Shown piece after piece: positions 8,225 to 17,750 of a stretch of 64,000 bases of DNA. This DNA comes from Thermodesulfobacterium hveragerdense DSM 12571 (GTDB lineage: Bacteria; Desulfobacterota; Thermodesulfobacteria; Thermodesulfobacteriales; Thermodesulfobacteriaceae). Where the stretch lies: contig NZ_AUIT01000010.1 in NCBI RefSeq assembly GCF_000423845.1, positions 1 to 64,000 of the forward strand, read 5' to 3'. The notes under the pieces are model-generated. The model did no database searches and was not told the DNA's origin. It was given only the letters and a program-made list of their open reading frames with translations. The first letter of the stretch is position 1; the number at the start of each line of letters is the position of its first letter. A program made the translations under genes and the position numbers.

Positions 8225-9247
8225 TTGAAAGCTTATAAACTATCTTTTATAGCCAAAAAAATAGGAGGAGAACTGATAGGAGAAGACCTTGAAATAAGAG
8301 GAGTTAATGCCATTCCTCTTGCCAAAGAAGATGAATTAATTTTTATAGACTCTTTTAAAAAAGTACCTCAGGCTAAAGCCTCTAAAGCAAAAGCTGTGCT
8401 TTGTCCTAAGGGTTTGGCCAATCAATTAGAAGAAAAATCTGTGGTCGAGGTAAAGGAGGTTAGGTTAGCCTTTGCTAAGATTACTGAACTTTTTAAAAAG
8501 GAACCTCGTATAAGATGGGGAATAAGTGAAAAGGCATTTATAGAAGATGGGGTGGAAATAGAAGAACCAGTTGCTATTTATCCTAACGTATACATACAAA
8601 CTGGGGCAAAAATCAAAAAGGGGGTGGTCCTTTATCCAGGAGTTTTTGTAGGGGCCTTTTGTGAAATCGAAGAAAACACAGTAGTCTATCCTAACGTCGT
8701 GCTATACCCCTATTCTAAGATAGGAAAAAACTCCATCATCCATGCAGGGGTGGTTATAGGAGCTGATGGTTTTGGTTTTGCTCAAGAACCTTCAGATGAA
8801 GGCTATAAAAACGTTAAAATCCATCATTTTGGAGGCGTCTTGATAGAAGATGACGTTGAAATAGGTGCTAATTCTACAGTTGATAGGGCTGTTTTTGGGT
8901 TTACTGTTATCGGAGAAGGAACTAAAATTGACAATTCTGTCCAAGTTGGGCATAACGTTAAAGTAGGAAAACAAAACATTTTAGTTTCTCATACTGCCAT
9001 AGGAGGAAGTGCTGTTTTAGAAGATTTTGTGATGATTGCAGGACAGGTAGGAATAGCTCCTTCAGCTAAAATTGGCAAAGGTGCAAGAGTAGCAGCCAAA
9101 TCAGGTGTGGTGGGAGAAATACCTCCCAACACCGAAGTAGCAGGAATACCGGCTATAAAAGCAAATGTTTGGAAAAGGGCAATAATAATCTTTGAGAAGC
9201 TCCCTGAAATATATAAAGAACTTAAAAAATTCCTAAAGATTTCTTAG
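8225..9247 (+). CDS. lpxD: UDP-3-O-acylglucosamine N-acyltransferase
   Basis: LpxD adds the second, N-linked acyl chain in lipid A synthesis at the inner face of the cytoplasmic membrane. The N-terminal uridine-binding domain (KAYKLSFIAKKIGGE) is followed by a long left-handed beta helix of hexapeptide repeats and a C-terminal helix. The GADGFGF stretch and the conserved catalytic-type histidine in VGHNVKVG are present. I start at TTG 8225 because GGAGGTG (8213-8219) is well placed for it. An in-frame ATG at 8201 would put the ribosome site inside the gene. It is a single gene here, away from other lpx genes. The product implies a lipid A outer membrane. Confidence 0.94.
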   Translation: MKAYKLSFIAKKIGGELIGEDLEIRGVNAIPLAKEDELIFIDSFKKVPQAKASKAKAVLCPKGLANQLEEKSVVEVKEVRLAFAKITELFKKEPRIRWGISEKAFIEDGVEIEEPVAIYPNVYIQTGAKIKKGVVLYPGVFVGAFCEIEENTVVYPNVVLYPYSKIGKNSIIHAGVVIGADGFGFAQEPSDEGYKNVKIHHFGGVLIEDDVEIGANSTVDRAVFGFTVIGEGTKIDNSVQVGHNVKVGKQNILVSHTAIGGSAVLEDFVMIAGQVGIAPSAKIGKGARVAAKSGVVGEIPPNTEVAGIPAIKANVWKRAIIIFEKLPEIYKELKKFLKIS

Positions 9248-9281
9248 TTTCTTCCACAATCCTGTGGACGTCTCCTAAACA

Positions 9282-9440
9282 TCAGGTCTTCTTGGGATTT
9301 CTAAGATGACATTCGCATTGTGCTTTTCTTTTTTTATCCATGATAAACTCTAAAATTTCAGAACGTCCTTGGTTTTCTTTTACATCTCTTACGATATCCT
9401 CTTTAGCAAAACCAAAACAATAACACACCAATTCTTCCAT
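9282..9440 (-). CDS. BFD-like [2Fe-2S]-binding small protein
   Basis: This is a 52-residue protein with two cysteine pairs: CYC near the N-terminus (C6, C8) and CEC near the C-terminus (C42, C44). Between them are the family features FGFAKEDI, GRSEILEFI and NPKK. This spacing matches small BFD-like/(2Fe-2S)-binding proteins common in sulfate reducers, which are thought to carry one [2Fe-2S] cluster. The start ATG 9440 has GAGGG 9 nt upstream; an ATG at 9449 directly abuts that site. The gene begins 25 nt after the flavin reductase stop on the same strand, so the pair probably forms one transcript. Confidence 0.85.
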   Translation of the reverse strand: MEELVCYCFGFAKEDIVRDVKENQGRSEILEFIMDKKRKAQCECHLRNPKKT

Positions 9441-9464
9441 ATCTTTCATCCCTCTTTTTTCTCC

Positions 9465-9983
9465 TTATTTCACCATATAAACCTTTTTATCGCAGAAAAC
9501 AAAAAATCTTCCTGTTTTATGTAAGGGTAACTTCCAAAACTCTTTAAAACCTTCTTCGTCAAAAGCTTTAGCCTCCCAAAACAAAACCTCTCCTATATAA
9601 AAAACATGATCTCCTACCTCGATACCCTCTAACACTTTACATTCAAAAGTTGCCATACTCTCCTCTAACAAAGGTAACTTGAAGTTAGGACTTGGTTTGG
9701 TTTTTATGGCAAATTTTTTAATTTTGTCAACCTCTCTTCCCTTGACAGAACCTACGTTAAAAATCAGCTCATAGTTTTCTGTTATGTTTACCGAAAAAGC
9801 TTGATACTTATCAATAAGCTCTTTAGTATAATGCTTAGTTGCACAGGCAAAACCTATAGTAGGAGGTTCCACAGAAATAGGGGTTACCCAGGAGCAAGCC
9901 ATAAGATTAGCCTTTCCTTGTTCTACGTTTCCACTTCCTATGATTACAGCCGGTCTTGGATGAAAGGCCCTGTAAAATTTCAT
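9465..9983 (-). CDS. Flavin reductase-like FMN-binding protein (flavoredoxin type)
   Basis: This 172-residue protein belongs to the flavin reductase-like domain family, in which FMN is bound in a split barrel. Visible family features are the N-terminal FHPRPAVIIGSG, the ACSWVTPISVEPP flavin-contact segment, SVNITENYELIFNVGS, and the VGDHVFYIGEVLF strand near the C-terminus. Such proteins pass electrons between NAD(P)H or ferredoxin systems and acceptors; the exact partner cannot be read here. A GGGGG-rich site precedes the ATG. A [2Fe-2S] BFD-like gene follows it, which suggests a small redox couple. Confidence 0.85.
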   Translation of the reverse strand: MKFYRAFHPRPAVIIGSGNVEQGKANLMACSWVTPISVEPPTIGFACATKHYTKELIDKYQAFSVNITENYELIFNVGSVKGREVDKIKKFAIKTKPSPNFKLPLLEESMATFECKVLEGIEVGDHVFYIGEVLFWEAKAFDEEGFKEFWKLPLHKTGRFFVFCDKKVYMVK

Positions 9984-10105
9984 GTTTAGCCCCCTTTAGT
10001 TTTTTAAGCTTATATTTTAAACACTGGTTATTTTATCTTACCAAAATAAAAAAACAATAACTAACCCACCGGGTCATCAACCCTGATTTTTGTTGCTATT
10101 TATTA

Positions 10106-10133
10106 TTGACAAAAAAAAATTTTAAGCTACTTT
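10106..10133 (+). promoter_or_regulatory. Possible promoter of the CBS-GGDEF gene
   Basis: A perfect TTGACA (10106-10111) is followed after 16 nt by a poor -10, TACTTT (10128-10133), 42 nt before the start codon. The -35 is convincing and the -10 is not. Confidence 0.4.
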
Positions 10134-10175
10134 TTTTACTATTAATTATAAAAAACAATATTTAGAGGTAAATCC

Positions 10176-11078
10176 ATGTTAATAAAAGACGTGATGATCG
10201 ATGAAGTCTTTAAGGTTAACCCTGAAAGTAGCCTACTAGAATTGGTTTGTTGTTTTATAGATAAAGAGATTGGAAGTGTGGTTGTAGTAGATCAACAACA
10301 AAAACCCATACAGATTATTACTCTAAGAGACCTGCCTAAAATTTTCTTATTTGCCCCAACACCTTCTAACGTAGAAGAAGTTCTTCAGGCTTTAGGTAAA
10401 GACAAGAAATCTCTTATAACTGTTAAAGTTGAAATGCCCCTTATAGAAGCCATAAACCTTATGGCCAGGTTTAACATAAGCCATCTTCCGGTAGTTGATG
10501 ATAATTCTAAACTGTTAGGTCTTCTAAGCTTAAAAGACATAATAAAGTCTGTACCTAACATGATGTATATAGACCATCTTACTGGGCTAAACAACAGACT
10601 TTACCTTGATTTGCTAATCCCTAAACTTAAAAGAACTAAAGGTCCTATTGGTTTTATTATGGCAGACATAGACAACTTCAAAAACATAAACGACATCTAT
10701 GGACATCTGGTAGGAGATGAAGTTTTAAAGGCAGTTGCCAAGACCTTGAGAAAAAACGTAAAAATAAGTGATGAGGTTATAAGATATGGAGGAGAAGAAT
10801 TTTTAATCATCCTCTACAGGTGTGATTTAGACAAGGTAAAAATGGTTGGAGAAAGGTTGAGAGAACGGGTTATGGAAATAAGTTTTGAAAATAATCCTAA
10901 TCTAAAGGTTACGATCAGTTTAGGGGGTTGTGAATACAGAGGAGAAAAAAACATAATGGGATACATTTCTTTAGCTGATCAAGCGCTTTATCGGGCAAAA
11001 CAGTTAGGTAAAAACCGGGTTGAAGTTTTAAGATTAGAGGAAAAAAATGAATTTTGTGAGATAGGCCCTATTTTATAG
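10176..11078 (+). CDS. CBS-pair diguanylate cyclase (GGDEF)
   Basis: The N-terminal 125 or so residues form two CBS motifs, which in other proteins bind adenine nucleotides or similar ligands. The rest is a GGDEF domain with DHLTGLNNR, MADIDNFKNIND and the active signature GGEEF, so it should make c-di-GMP from two GTP. The inhibitory RxxD site five residues before GGEEF reads KISD, so product inhibition is probably weak or absent. There are no membrane segments, so the protein is cytoplasmic. The last 11 nt overlap the convergent tadA gene. It is likely a nucleotide-responsive c-di-GMP synthase; the output pathway is not in the window. Confidence 0.92.
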   Translation: MLIKDVMIDEVFKVNPESSLLELVCCFIDKEIGSVVVVDQQQKPIQIITLRDLPKIFLFAPTPSNVEEVLQALGKDKKSLITVKVEMPLIEAINLMARFNISHLPVVDDNSKLLGLLSLKDIIKSVPNMMYIDHLTGLNNRLYLDLLIPKLKRTKGPIGFIMADIDNFKNINDIYGHLVGDEVLKAVAKTLRKNVKISDEVIRYGGEEFLIILYRCDLDKVKMVGERLRERVMEISFENNPNLKVTISLGGCEYRGEKNIMGYISLADQALYRAKQLGKNRVEVLRLEEKNEFCEIGPIL

Positions 11079-11538
11079 TCTCTCTCTTTAGTCTAAAGAA
11101 TTCTTTTAAAAGTTGGGCTGCTTGTTGCTTCAATAAACCTTCTTTCATTTTAATCCTGTGGTTTAACCTTAGATCACTGATTATTTGATAGAGGCTAACA
11201 CAAGCCCCTGTTTTTTCATCTCTGGTAGCAAAGATCAATTCTTCTATTCTTGCAAGCACAAGAGCATAGGCACACATCGCACAGGGCTCAAGGGTCACAT
11301 ACATCTTACATCCCAAAAGTCTAAAATTACCAATCCTTTGACAGGCCTCTCTTATGGCTAAGATTTCGGCATGAGCTGTTGGGTCGTTTTGTTTTAGAAT
11401 TTGATTTCTTCCTCTACCTATGATTTCTCCTTTAGGAGAAACAATCACTGCCCCCACAGGTACTTCATCTTCTTCAAAGGCTTTTAAAGCCTCTTTTAAA
11501 GCCTCTTCCATAAAATATAAGTCCTCTTCTCTGAACAT
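11068..11538 (-). CDS. tadA: tRNA-specific adenosine deaminase
   Basis: TadA converts A34 to inosine in tRNA-Arg(ACG). The 156-residue protein has the cytidine-deaminase fold motifs: HAE with the catalytic glutamate (HAEILAIR) and PCAMC supplying the zinc ligands, plus the N-terminal EALKEALKAFEEDEVPVGAV segment typical of TadA. It is the last gene of the minus-strand kdsA-to-tadA run, 6 nt after ispH. Its 3' end overlaps the opposite gene by 11 nt. Confidence 0.93.
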   Translation of the reverse strand: MFREEDLYFMEEALKEALKAFEEDEVPVGAVIVSPKGEIIGRGRNQILKQNDPTAHAEILAIREACQRIGNFRLLGCKMYVTLEPCAMCAYALVLARIEELIFATRDEKTGACVSLYQIISDLRLNHRIKMKEGLLKQQAAQLLKEFFRLKRETIK

Positions 11539-11544
11539 CTCATA

Positions 11545-13188
11545 CTACCCTAAACTTCTGATCAAAAGCCCACAGACTAAAAAAGTCAAGGAAACCATAA
11601 TCACCAAGGTTTCTAAGTACACCACCTGGCCAAGAGGTCTTTTTTTCACTATCAAACTAAGTAAATAAGCTACCCCCCAAATCAGATAAAATACCCCGAA
11701 CTTGTAATCTAAAAAACTTGTTAAAATAGTAATCAACAGTCCTCCTAAAACTAATAAGGTTAAAACTTTAAAGAAAATTTTTGGTTCATACGAAAAGGTA
11801 GAAAGCATAAAATTTTTCGGTAAAAAGCCATCGGTCTGAAAATAAACTATCTCTAAATAAAGTTTTAGGTATAAAATCACAAAAACAACTTGTAAAAAAA
11901 TAACTCCAAAACTAAAAGTCCAAAAAGGATATAAATAAAGAGAAAGGGCTGACAAGAAAAGTATCTCCCAAAAAAAGGTTATCGGACTTCGATAAGTAAG
12001 AAAGTCAATCAACAAAAGTGCTATCACTAAACTTATTATCCTTGGTTTATAAAAAAAAGCGGTTATTAAGGTAAAAAAACCCGTTAGCACAGCAAAAAAC
12101 AAAAGTTTTTTTTGATTTTGAGAAAGAAACCTGTGTTTTATCGGAAGGTAAAACTTAAAACTTTCTTTTAAAAGATTTTGGTTTAAAAGGTTTCTAAAAA
12201 GGCTAAAACTTAAAAACCATAAAAGAAGATAAGAAAACTTAGAGTTTAAAGGATGGTTAATCCCTAACAACAGCCCAAGAAAAATTAAAAATAGGGTTAA
12301 CGACCAGGTAGCCGAAGAAAAACACATAGCTTTTAAAAACTTATAAAAAAAAGAAGTTCTATTCTTTAAAAAATCGACTACCTCGTTGATTAGCCAGTTA
12401 GGGGTTGAGGCTCCTGCGGTTATACCTACTTTTTTGTGTTTCTTCAAATCTTCCCAAGAAAGTTCTTCAGGACTTTCGATAAGAAATACATCTTTATTTT
12501 CTTTCTTAGCTACCTCTGCTAAGCGGTTAGTGTTGGCACTAAACTTTCCTCCTATAACTACGATAGCCGAACATTCCTCACAAAGCTTTCTAACCTCGTT
12601 TTGCCTGACTGCTGTGGCATTACAGATGGTATTGATGATCTTTCCGTTAGGATAAAGAGACGTTATCCTTTTAGAAAGATGGTTAAACAGTTTTTCGTCT
12701 TGGGTAGTTTGAGAAAGAATAACATAATTTTTAAGAGGTGGAAGGTTTATAACGTCTTCTTCTGAAGAAACCACATATCCTTTACCTTCACAATAACCAA
12801 GAATACCTTTTACTTCTGCATGATCTTTATCACCTATGATCACTACCTCTTTTCCCTCTGATACAGCTTTTTTGGCCAAAGCCTGAACCTTAAGGACCCT
12901 GGGACAGGTCCCATCTATAACCTTATGTTTTTCTGCCAATGCTTTATATTCTTTTGGAGGTACCCCATGGGCACGAATGATTACCATTCCTGAGGGAAGG
13001 TTTTCTTTAAAATTTTTCAACACTCTTACCCCAAAAATATCAAGAAGTTTTAAGGTCTGAGGATTATGGATTAAAGGACCATAAGTATAGATGGATGATT
13101 CTTTCTCGTTTAAAGCCTTTAATACTAAATTTACCGCCCTTCTTACACCCATGCAAAAGCCAGCTTTTTTAGCGATCTTTATCTTCAT
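11545..13188 (-). CDS. ispH: 4-hydroxy-3-methylbut-2-enyl diphosphate reductase (IspH) with C-terminal multi-spanning membrane domain
   Basis: Residues 1-280 are a complete IspH/LytB, the last MEP-pathway enzyme, which reduces HMBPP to IPP and DMAPP with an iron-sulfur cluster. The three cluster cysteines are at C12 (AGFCMGV), C95 (DGTCPRV) and C189 (TICNATAVRQ), and RAHGVPP and TAGASTPNW are present. Residues 285-547 add about nine hydrophobic helices (roughly 290-309, 317-334, 361-379, 384-399, 402-421, 424-446, 471-491, 498-513, 522-543). The helix number resembles UbiA prenyltransferases, but I see no NDxxDxxxD motif. The better known IspH extension is an S1 RNA-binding domain, which this is not. 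The gene overlaps radC by 4 nt. Confidence 0.9.
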   Translation of the reverse strand: MKIKIAKKAGFCMGVRRAVNLVLKALNEKESSIYTYGPLIHNPQTLKLLDIFGVRVLKNFKENLPSGMVIIRAHGVPPKEYKALAEKHKVIDGTCPRVLKVQALAKKAVSEGKEVVIIGDKDHAEVKGILGYCEGKGYVVSSEEDVINLPPLKNYVILSQTTQDEKLFNHLSKRITSLYPNGKIINTICNATAVRQNEVRKLCEECSAIVVIGGKFSANTNRLAEVAKKENKDVFLIESPEELSWEDLKKHKKVGITAGASTPNWLINEVVDFLKNRTSFFYKFLKAMCFSSATWSLTLFLIFLGLLLGINHPLNSKFSYLLLWFLSFSLFRNLLNQNLLKESFKFYLPIKHRFLSQNQKKLLFFAVLTGFFTLITAFFYKPRIISLVIALLLIDFLTYRSPITFFWEILFLSALSLYLYPFWTFSFGVIFLQVVFVILYLKLYLEIVYFQTDGFLPKNFMLSTFSYEPKIFFKVLTLLVLGGLLITILTSFLDYKFGVFYLIWGVAYLLSLIVKKRPLGQVVYLETLVIMVSLTFLVCGLLIRSLG

Positions 13189-13934
13189 AAGATTTCTCTC
13201 CTTATCTCTGCCTTTAACCTATCTATATCCCCCTTTTCAGCCAAGCTGTAATAACCATTCTTACCTATGATAACATGGTCAAGTACCTTAATCTGAAGAA
13301 GTTCTCCTGCCAAAACAAGTCTTTTAGTAAGCATTAAATCCTCTTTAGAAGGGGTAGGATCTCCAGAAGGATGGTTATGGACGATCACTATGGAAAGAGC
13401 CTTTTTCTCCAGCGCTTTTTTAAAGATTTCTCTTGGATATACCGCACTTTCATGTAAAGTTCCTTCAAAAAGGGTTTCTCCTCCTAAAACCTTAGATTTA
13501 GTATCAAGAAAAAGAACTTTTAACACCTCTCGGTCTAAATTTTGCATTTCATATTTAAGATATTCGTATACCTCTTGCGGAGACCTTAGGTATTCTGACT
13601 TTGTCGCCCTACTCTGAAGATATCTTCGAGCAACCTCATGGATAACCTTTAAAGGTAAAATAGCTTTTTCCTTAAGTCCCTTAAACTTTTTAAGTTCTTC
13701 TAAAGGAGCATCAAGTACTTGGTCTAAAGTCTTATATTGCTCTAAAAGAGCTCTTGCAAGTTTTCTGGTATCTCTATAAGGTAGGCTAAACATCAAGAGA
13801 AGCTCAAGCAAGTCTTCATCTGTAAAACTTTTTGACCCTTCTTTAAGAAACCGTTCTTTTACCCTGGATCTGTGTCCTTTGGCCTTTTCATAAGCCTCTA
13901 TCAAAATTTTTTGAGAATATTTTTTTTCAGACAT
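13185..13934 (-). CDS. radC: RadC/UPF0758-family JAB domain protein
   Basis: RadC-like proteins have an N-terminal helix-hairpin-helix region and a JAB/MPN metallo-domain. Both are seen in these 249 residues: the LLELLLMFSLPYRDTRKLA segment with FKGLKEKA, then the metal motif HNHPSGDPTPSKED. The function is not settled; a direct repair role was withdrawn in E. coli, and a link to recombination or competence is suspected. It is translationally coupled to ispH (4-nt overlap) and lies 17 nt after lptC. Confidence 0.92.
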   Translation of the reverse strand: MSEKKYSQKILIEAYEKAKGHRSRVKERFLKEGSKSFTDEDLLELLLMFSLPYRDTRKLARALLEQYKTLDQVLDAPLEELKKFKGLKEKAILPLKVIHEVARRYLQSRATKSEYLRSPQEVYEYLKYEMQNLDREVLKVLFLDTKSKVLGGETLFEGTLHESAVYPREIFKKALEKKALSIVIVHNHPSGDPTPSKEDLMLTKRLVLAGELLQIKVLDHVIIGKNGYYSLAEKGDIDRLKAEIRREIL

Positions 13935-14397
13935 GTTAGAAGATAATAAGTTTAAAAACTCATCTGAAATTGAGCCCTTCCTTGCACCTGAAAATTACCT
14001 TCTTTTATATTATAGGTCATACCCTTTCCTCTAACTAACATCCCTTTTTGTTTTACTAAAACCTCTCTTTCCGTAAAAAGATAATTCTTCTTAGGGAAAA
14101 ATATCAACTCTTCGGTATATACTTCTCCGTGGTTTTCAGTAAGCAATTTTACATTGCCTTGAAAAACTATTTTGTCCTCTTTCGGATAGTAATAACCTCT
14201 CTGAGAAGAGACGTTAATTCCTTTGGATGGACTGATTAAAGTTAAACCTTCTGCCCAAAAGGCACCTTCTTTATCACGTTTAAAGAAAGATGCTTTAAGC
14301 TTCCAAAGAAGTCCTTCTTTACTGTAAAAACTGTACTCCAAATCTTTGGCTACCATACGAAAATCTTTGGATAAAGAAGGAAAAACTAAACACAACA

Positions 14398-15751
<1,354 letters not shown>

Positions 15752-15761
<10 letters not shown>

Positions 15762-15780
15762 CAATTTGACATACTTGCAA
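15752..15780 (-). promoter_or_regulatory. Promoter of the kdsA operon
   Basis: On the minus strand TTGCAA (15780-15775), 17 nt, and TAAAAT (15757-15752) lie 39 nt before the kdsA start. It overlaps the opposite promoter of the radical SAM gene. Confidence 0.55.
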
Positions 15781-15797
15781 CCCTGGGAAAAAACTAC

Positions 15798-17360
15798 ATG
15801 GACTATACAAAGTTTGAAAAAAATTTCTTTCGTAAAAAATGGACAGGAAGAATTTCTATAGCTTTAGTATTTCCTAATCATTATCAAGTTGGCATGTCTA
15901 ACTTAGGATTTCTTTATGTATATCAAAGACTTAACTTTTATCAAGAAATAGTATGCGAACGGGTGTTTTTACCAGAAAAAGATGAAAAAATAAGGTCTAT
16001 TGAAAGCTATCGTCCTCTTAAAGATTTTAACCTTGTAATTTTTTCCATACCCTTTGAAGTAGACTATATAAATGTTTTAAAAATCCTACAAAAAGGAGAA
16101 CTTGGGTTAGACCCTACTCAAAGGACACAACCTGTGTTAGCAGGAGGAGTGGCTACTTGGTTAAACCCTGAGCCAATTTCTTCTTTTGTCGATGCTTTTT
16201 TACTTGGAGAATGGGAAGAAATAGAAAAGAAGATAGTTCCTTTTTTTATAGAACATTTTAACGACAAAAAAACACTCCTTGAAAAATTAAGCACTTTAGA
16301 CTTTGTTTACCTTCCTATGTCCTCTGACCAAAAGAAAATAAAAGTAGCCAAAGTAAAAAAACCAGAAAAGATGGTTTATTCAGATCTTATCAGTCAAAAA
16401 GCAACGTTTTCTGAAACCTATCTTATAGAAGTAGCCAAAGGCTGTGGGAGAGGTTGTAGATTTTGCGCCTCAGGTTTTATGTATCGTCCTCCCAGAGGTT
16501 ATCCAGAAAAATCTCTATCTGAAGTGCTACAAAACATCCCAGAAAATTCTAAGGTTGGTATAGTAGGGCTTGAATTTGTCGATAGAAAAGAAATTCTCAA
16601 GTTTGGCAAAAAGCTTTTAGAGAAAGGTTGTATCCTTAACTTTTCTTCTCTTAGGATAGATGCCTTAAACGAAGATTTTTTAGAACTTTTAAAAGGGACA
16701 AAAAGTGTAGCCATTGCACCTGAAACAGGGTCTCAAAAACTTAAAAAAGTTATTAATAAAAACCTCAGCCCAGAAGAAATCTTTGAGGTGTTAGAAAAAT
16801 TTCAGCAAAGAGGTTTAAAAAACATAAAATTTTATTTCATGTTAGGAATACCCTTTGAAAACCAAGAGGATTTAGAAGAAACGGTGAAGTTTATAAAAAA
16901 GATACTCGCACAAAGATACAACCTTAATCTTTCTTTTACCTTCTCTTTCTTTGTTCCTAAACCTCATACCCCTTTTCAATGGACAAAATTTTTAGGTTTA
17001 AAGGATTTAAAAGAAAAAGAGAAATGGATAAAAAAAGAATTAGGACATGTTAAAAACCTAAAGGTTGAACCTCCTGAGGAGGCACTTTTACAAACTCTGA
17101 TAGCCCGAGGTAACAAAGAATTAAAAGATTTTTTAATTAGTTTAGCTCAAGGGCCAAACCTTAAAAAGGTTATAAAAAGTATGCCTAAGGTTTTAGAAAG
17201 TTTGTGCCCCCAAGATTCGTTAGAGACAGAATTCCCATGGGATAAAATAGAGTTAGGGGTAAAGAAAGAGTTCCTATGGAATGAATGGCAAAAGGCAAAA
17301 AACTTAAAACTAACTGGTTTTTGCCATCCTGAGAAATGTAAACTCTGTGGAGCCTGCTAA
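15798..17360 (+). CDS. Radical SAM protein with B12-binding-like N-terminal domain
   Basis: The N-terminal 150 or so residues have the Rossmann-like layout of B12-binding radical SAM proteins (FPNHYQVGMSNLG, LVIFSIPFEVDY, VLAGGVAT), but I do not see the DxHxxG cobalamin motif. The radical SAM cluster motif is in KGCGRGCRFCASGFMYRPPRG, placing it in the group whose members are often fused or adjacent to DUF2344 proteins. The C-terminus has another cysteine cluster (CHPEKCKLCGAC). The substrate is unknown; tRNA or cofactor modification is possible. There is no strong Shine-Dalgarno before the ATG. It stands first in a run leading to a thiamine-binding protein and argG. Confidence 0.8.
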   Translation: MDYTKFEKNFFRKKWTGRISIALVFPNHYQVGMSNLGFLYVYQRLNFYQEIVCERVFLPEKDEKIRSIESYRPLKDFNLVIFSIPFEVDYINVLKILQKGELGLDPTQRTQPVLAGGVATWLNPEPISSFVDAFLLGEWEEIEKKIVPFFIEHFNDKKTLLEKLSTLDFVYLPMSSDQKKIKVAKVKKPEKMVYSDLISQKATFSETYLIEVAKGCGRGCRFCASGFMYRPPRGYPEKSLSEVLQNIPENSKVGIVGLEFVDRKEILKFGKKLLEKGCILNFSSLRIDALNEDFLELLKGTKSVAIAPETGSQKLKKVINKNLSPEEIFEVLEKFQQRGLKNIKFYFMLGIPFENQEDLEETVKFIKKILAQRYNLNLSFTFSFFVPKPHTPFQWTKFLGLKDLKEKEKWIKKELGHVKNLKVEPPEEALLQTLIARGNKELKDFLISLAQGPNLKKVIKSMPKVLESLCPQDSLETEFPWDKIELGVKKEFLWNEWQKAKNLKLTGFCHPEKCKLCGAC

Positions 17361-17376
17361 AAGCAAACAGATTGAG

Positions 17377-17404
17377 TTGCTATCCAAAAAACCTGTGGTA
17401 AAAT
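17377..17404 (+). promoter_or_regulatory. Promoter 9 nt before the thiamine-binding gene
   Basis: TTGCTA (17377-17382), 16 nt, TAAAAT (17399-17404). The -10 ends only 9 nt before the ATG at 17414, so the transcript would start at or next to the start codon. Confidence 0.5.
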
Positions 17405-17413
17405 ATTTGTATT

Positions 17414-17731
17414 ATGAGTGTGTTGATGGCGATAAGCATCTTTCCGGTAGATAAGGGAGAAAGTTTAAGTAGTTTTGTAGCTAGGGCTGTAAAGATAATA
17501 AAAGAGTCTAACTATCCTTATGTAGTTACTCCTATGGAAACGGTGGTAGAAACAGAATCGATAGAAGAGGCTTTGAAGCTTGCCGAAGAGTGTTTTAAAG
17601 CTTTAGAAGTAGATTGCAACAGGATCATCGTTAACATAAAAATCGACTATAGAAAAGGGAAATCAGGTCGTATCAAAGGAAAAGTCGAATCGGTACAAAA
17701 GAAGATCAACGAACCCTTAAGTACTATCTAA
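17414..17731 (+). CDS. MTH1187-family thiamine-binding protein
   Basis: This 105-residue protein of the MTH1187/YkoF-like family (DUF77) forms small tetramers with a ferredoxin-like fold and in some members binds thiamine. The typical N-terminus ([19 protein letters not shown]), the PMETVVE segment and the KIDYRKGK end are present. There is no Shine-Dalgarno sequence, and the -10 box lies 9 nt upstream. It is followed 19 nt later by argG. The link to thiamine is by family only; thiL lies elsewhere in the window. Confidence 0.85.
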   Translation: MSVLMAISIFPVDKGESLSSFVARAVKIIKESNYPYVVTPMETVVETESIEEALKLAEECFKALEVDCNRIIVNIKIDYRKGKSGRIKGKVESVQKKINEPLSTI

Positions 17732-17750
17732 GAAGGAGGTTTTTTCTCAG

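Noticed and set aside
9248-9281. ccaca-tgtgg hairpin after lpxD as terminator
   Set aside because: The stem is 5 bp and no T-run follows on either strand.
10070-10100. Small gggt/accc hairpin as a terminator before the CBS-GGDEF gene
   Set aside because: The stem is only 4 bp and no plus-strand gene ends just upstream.
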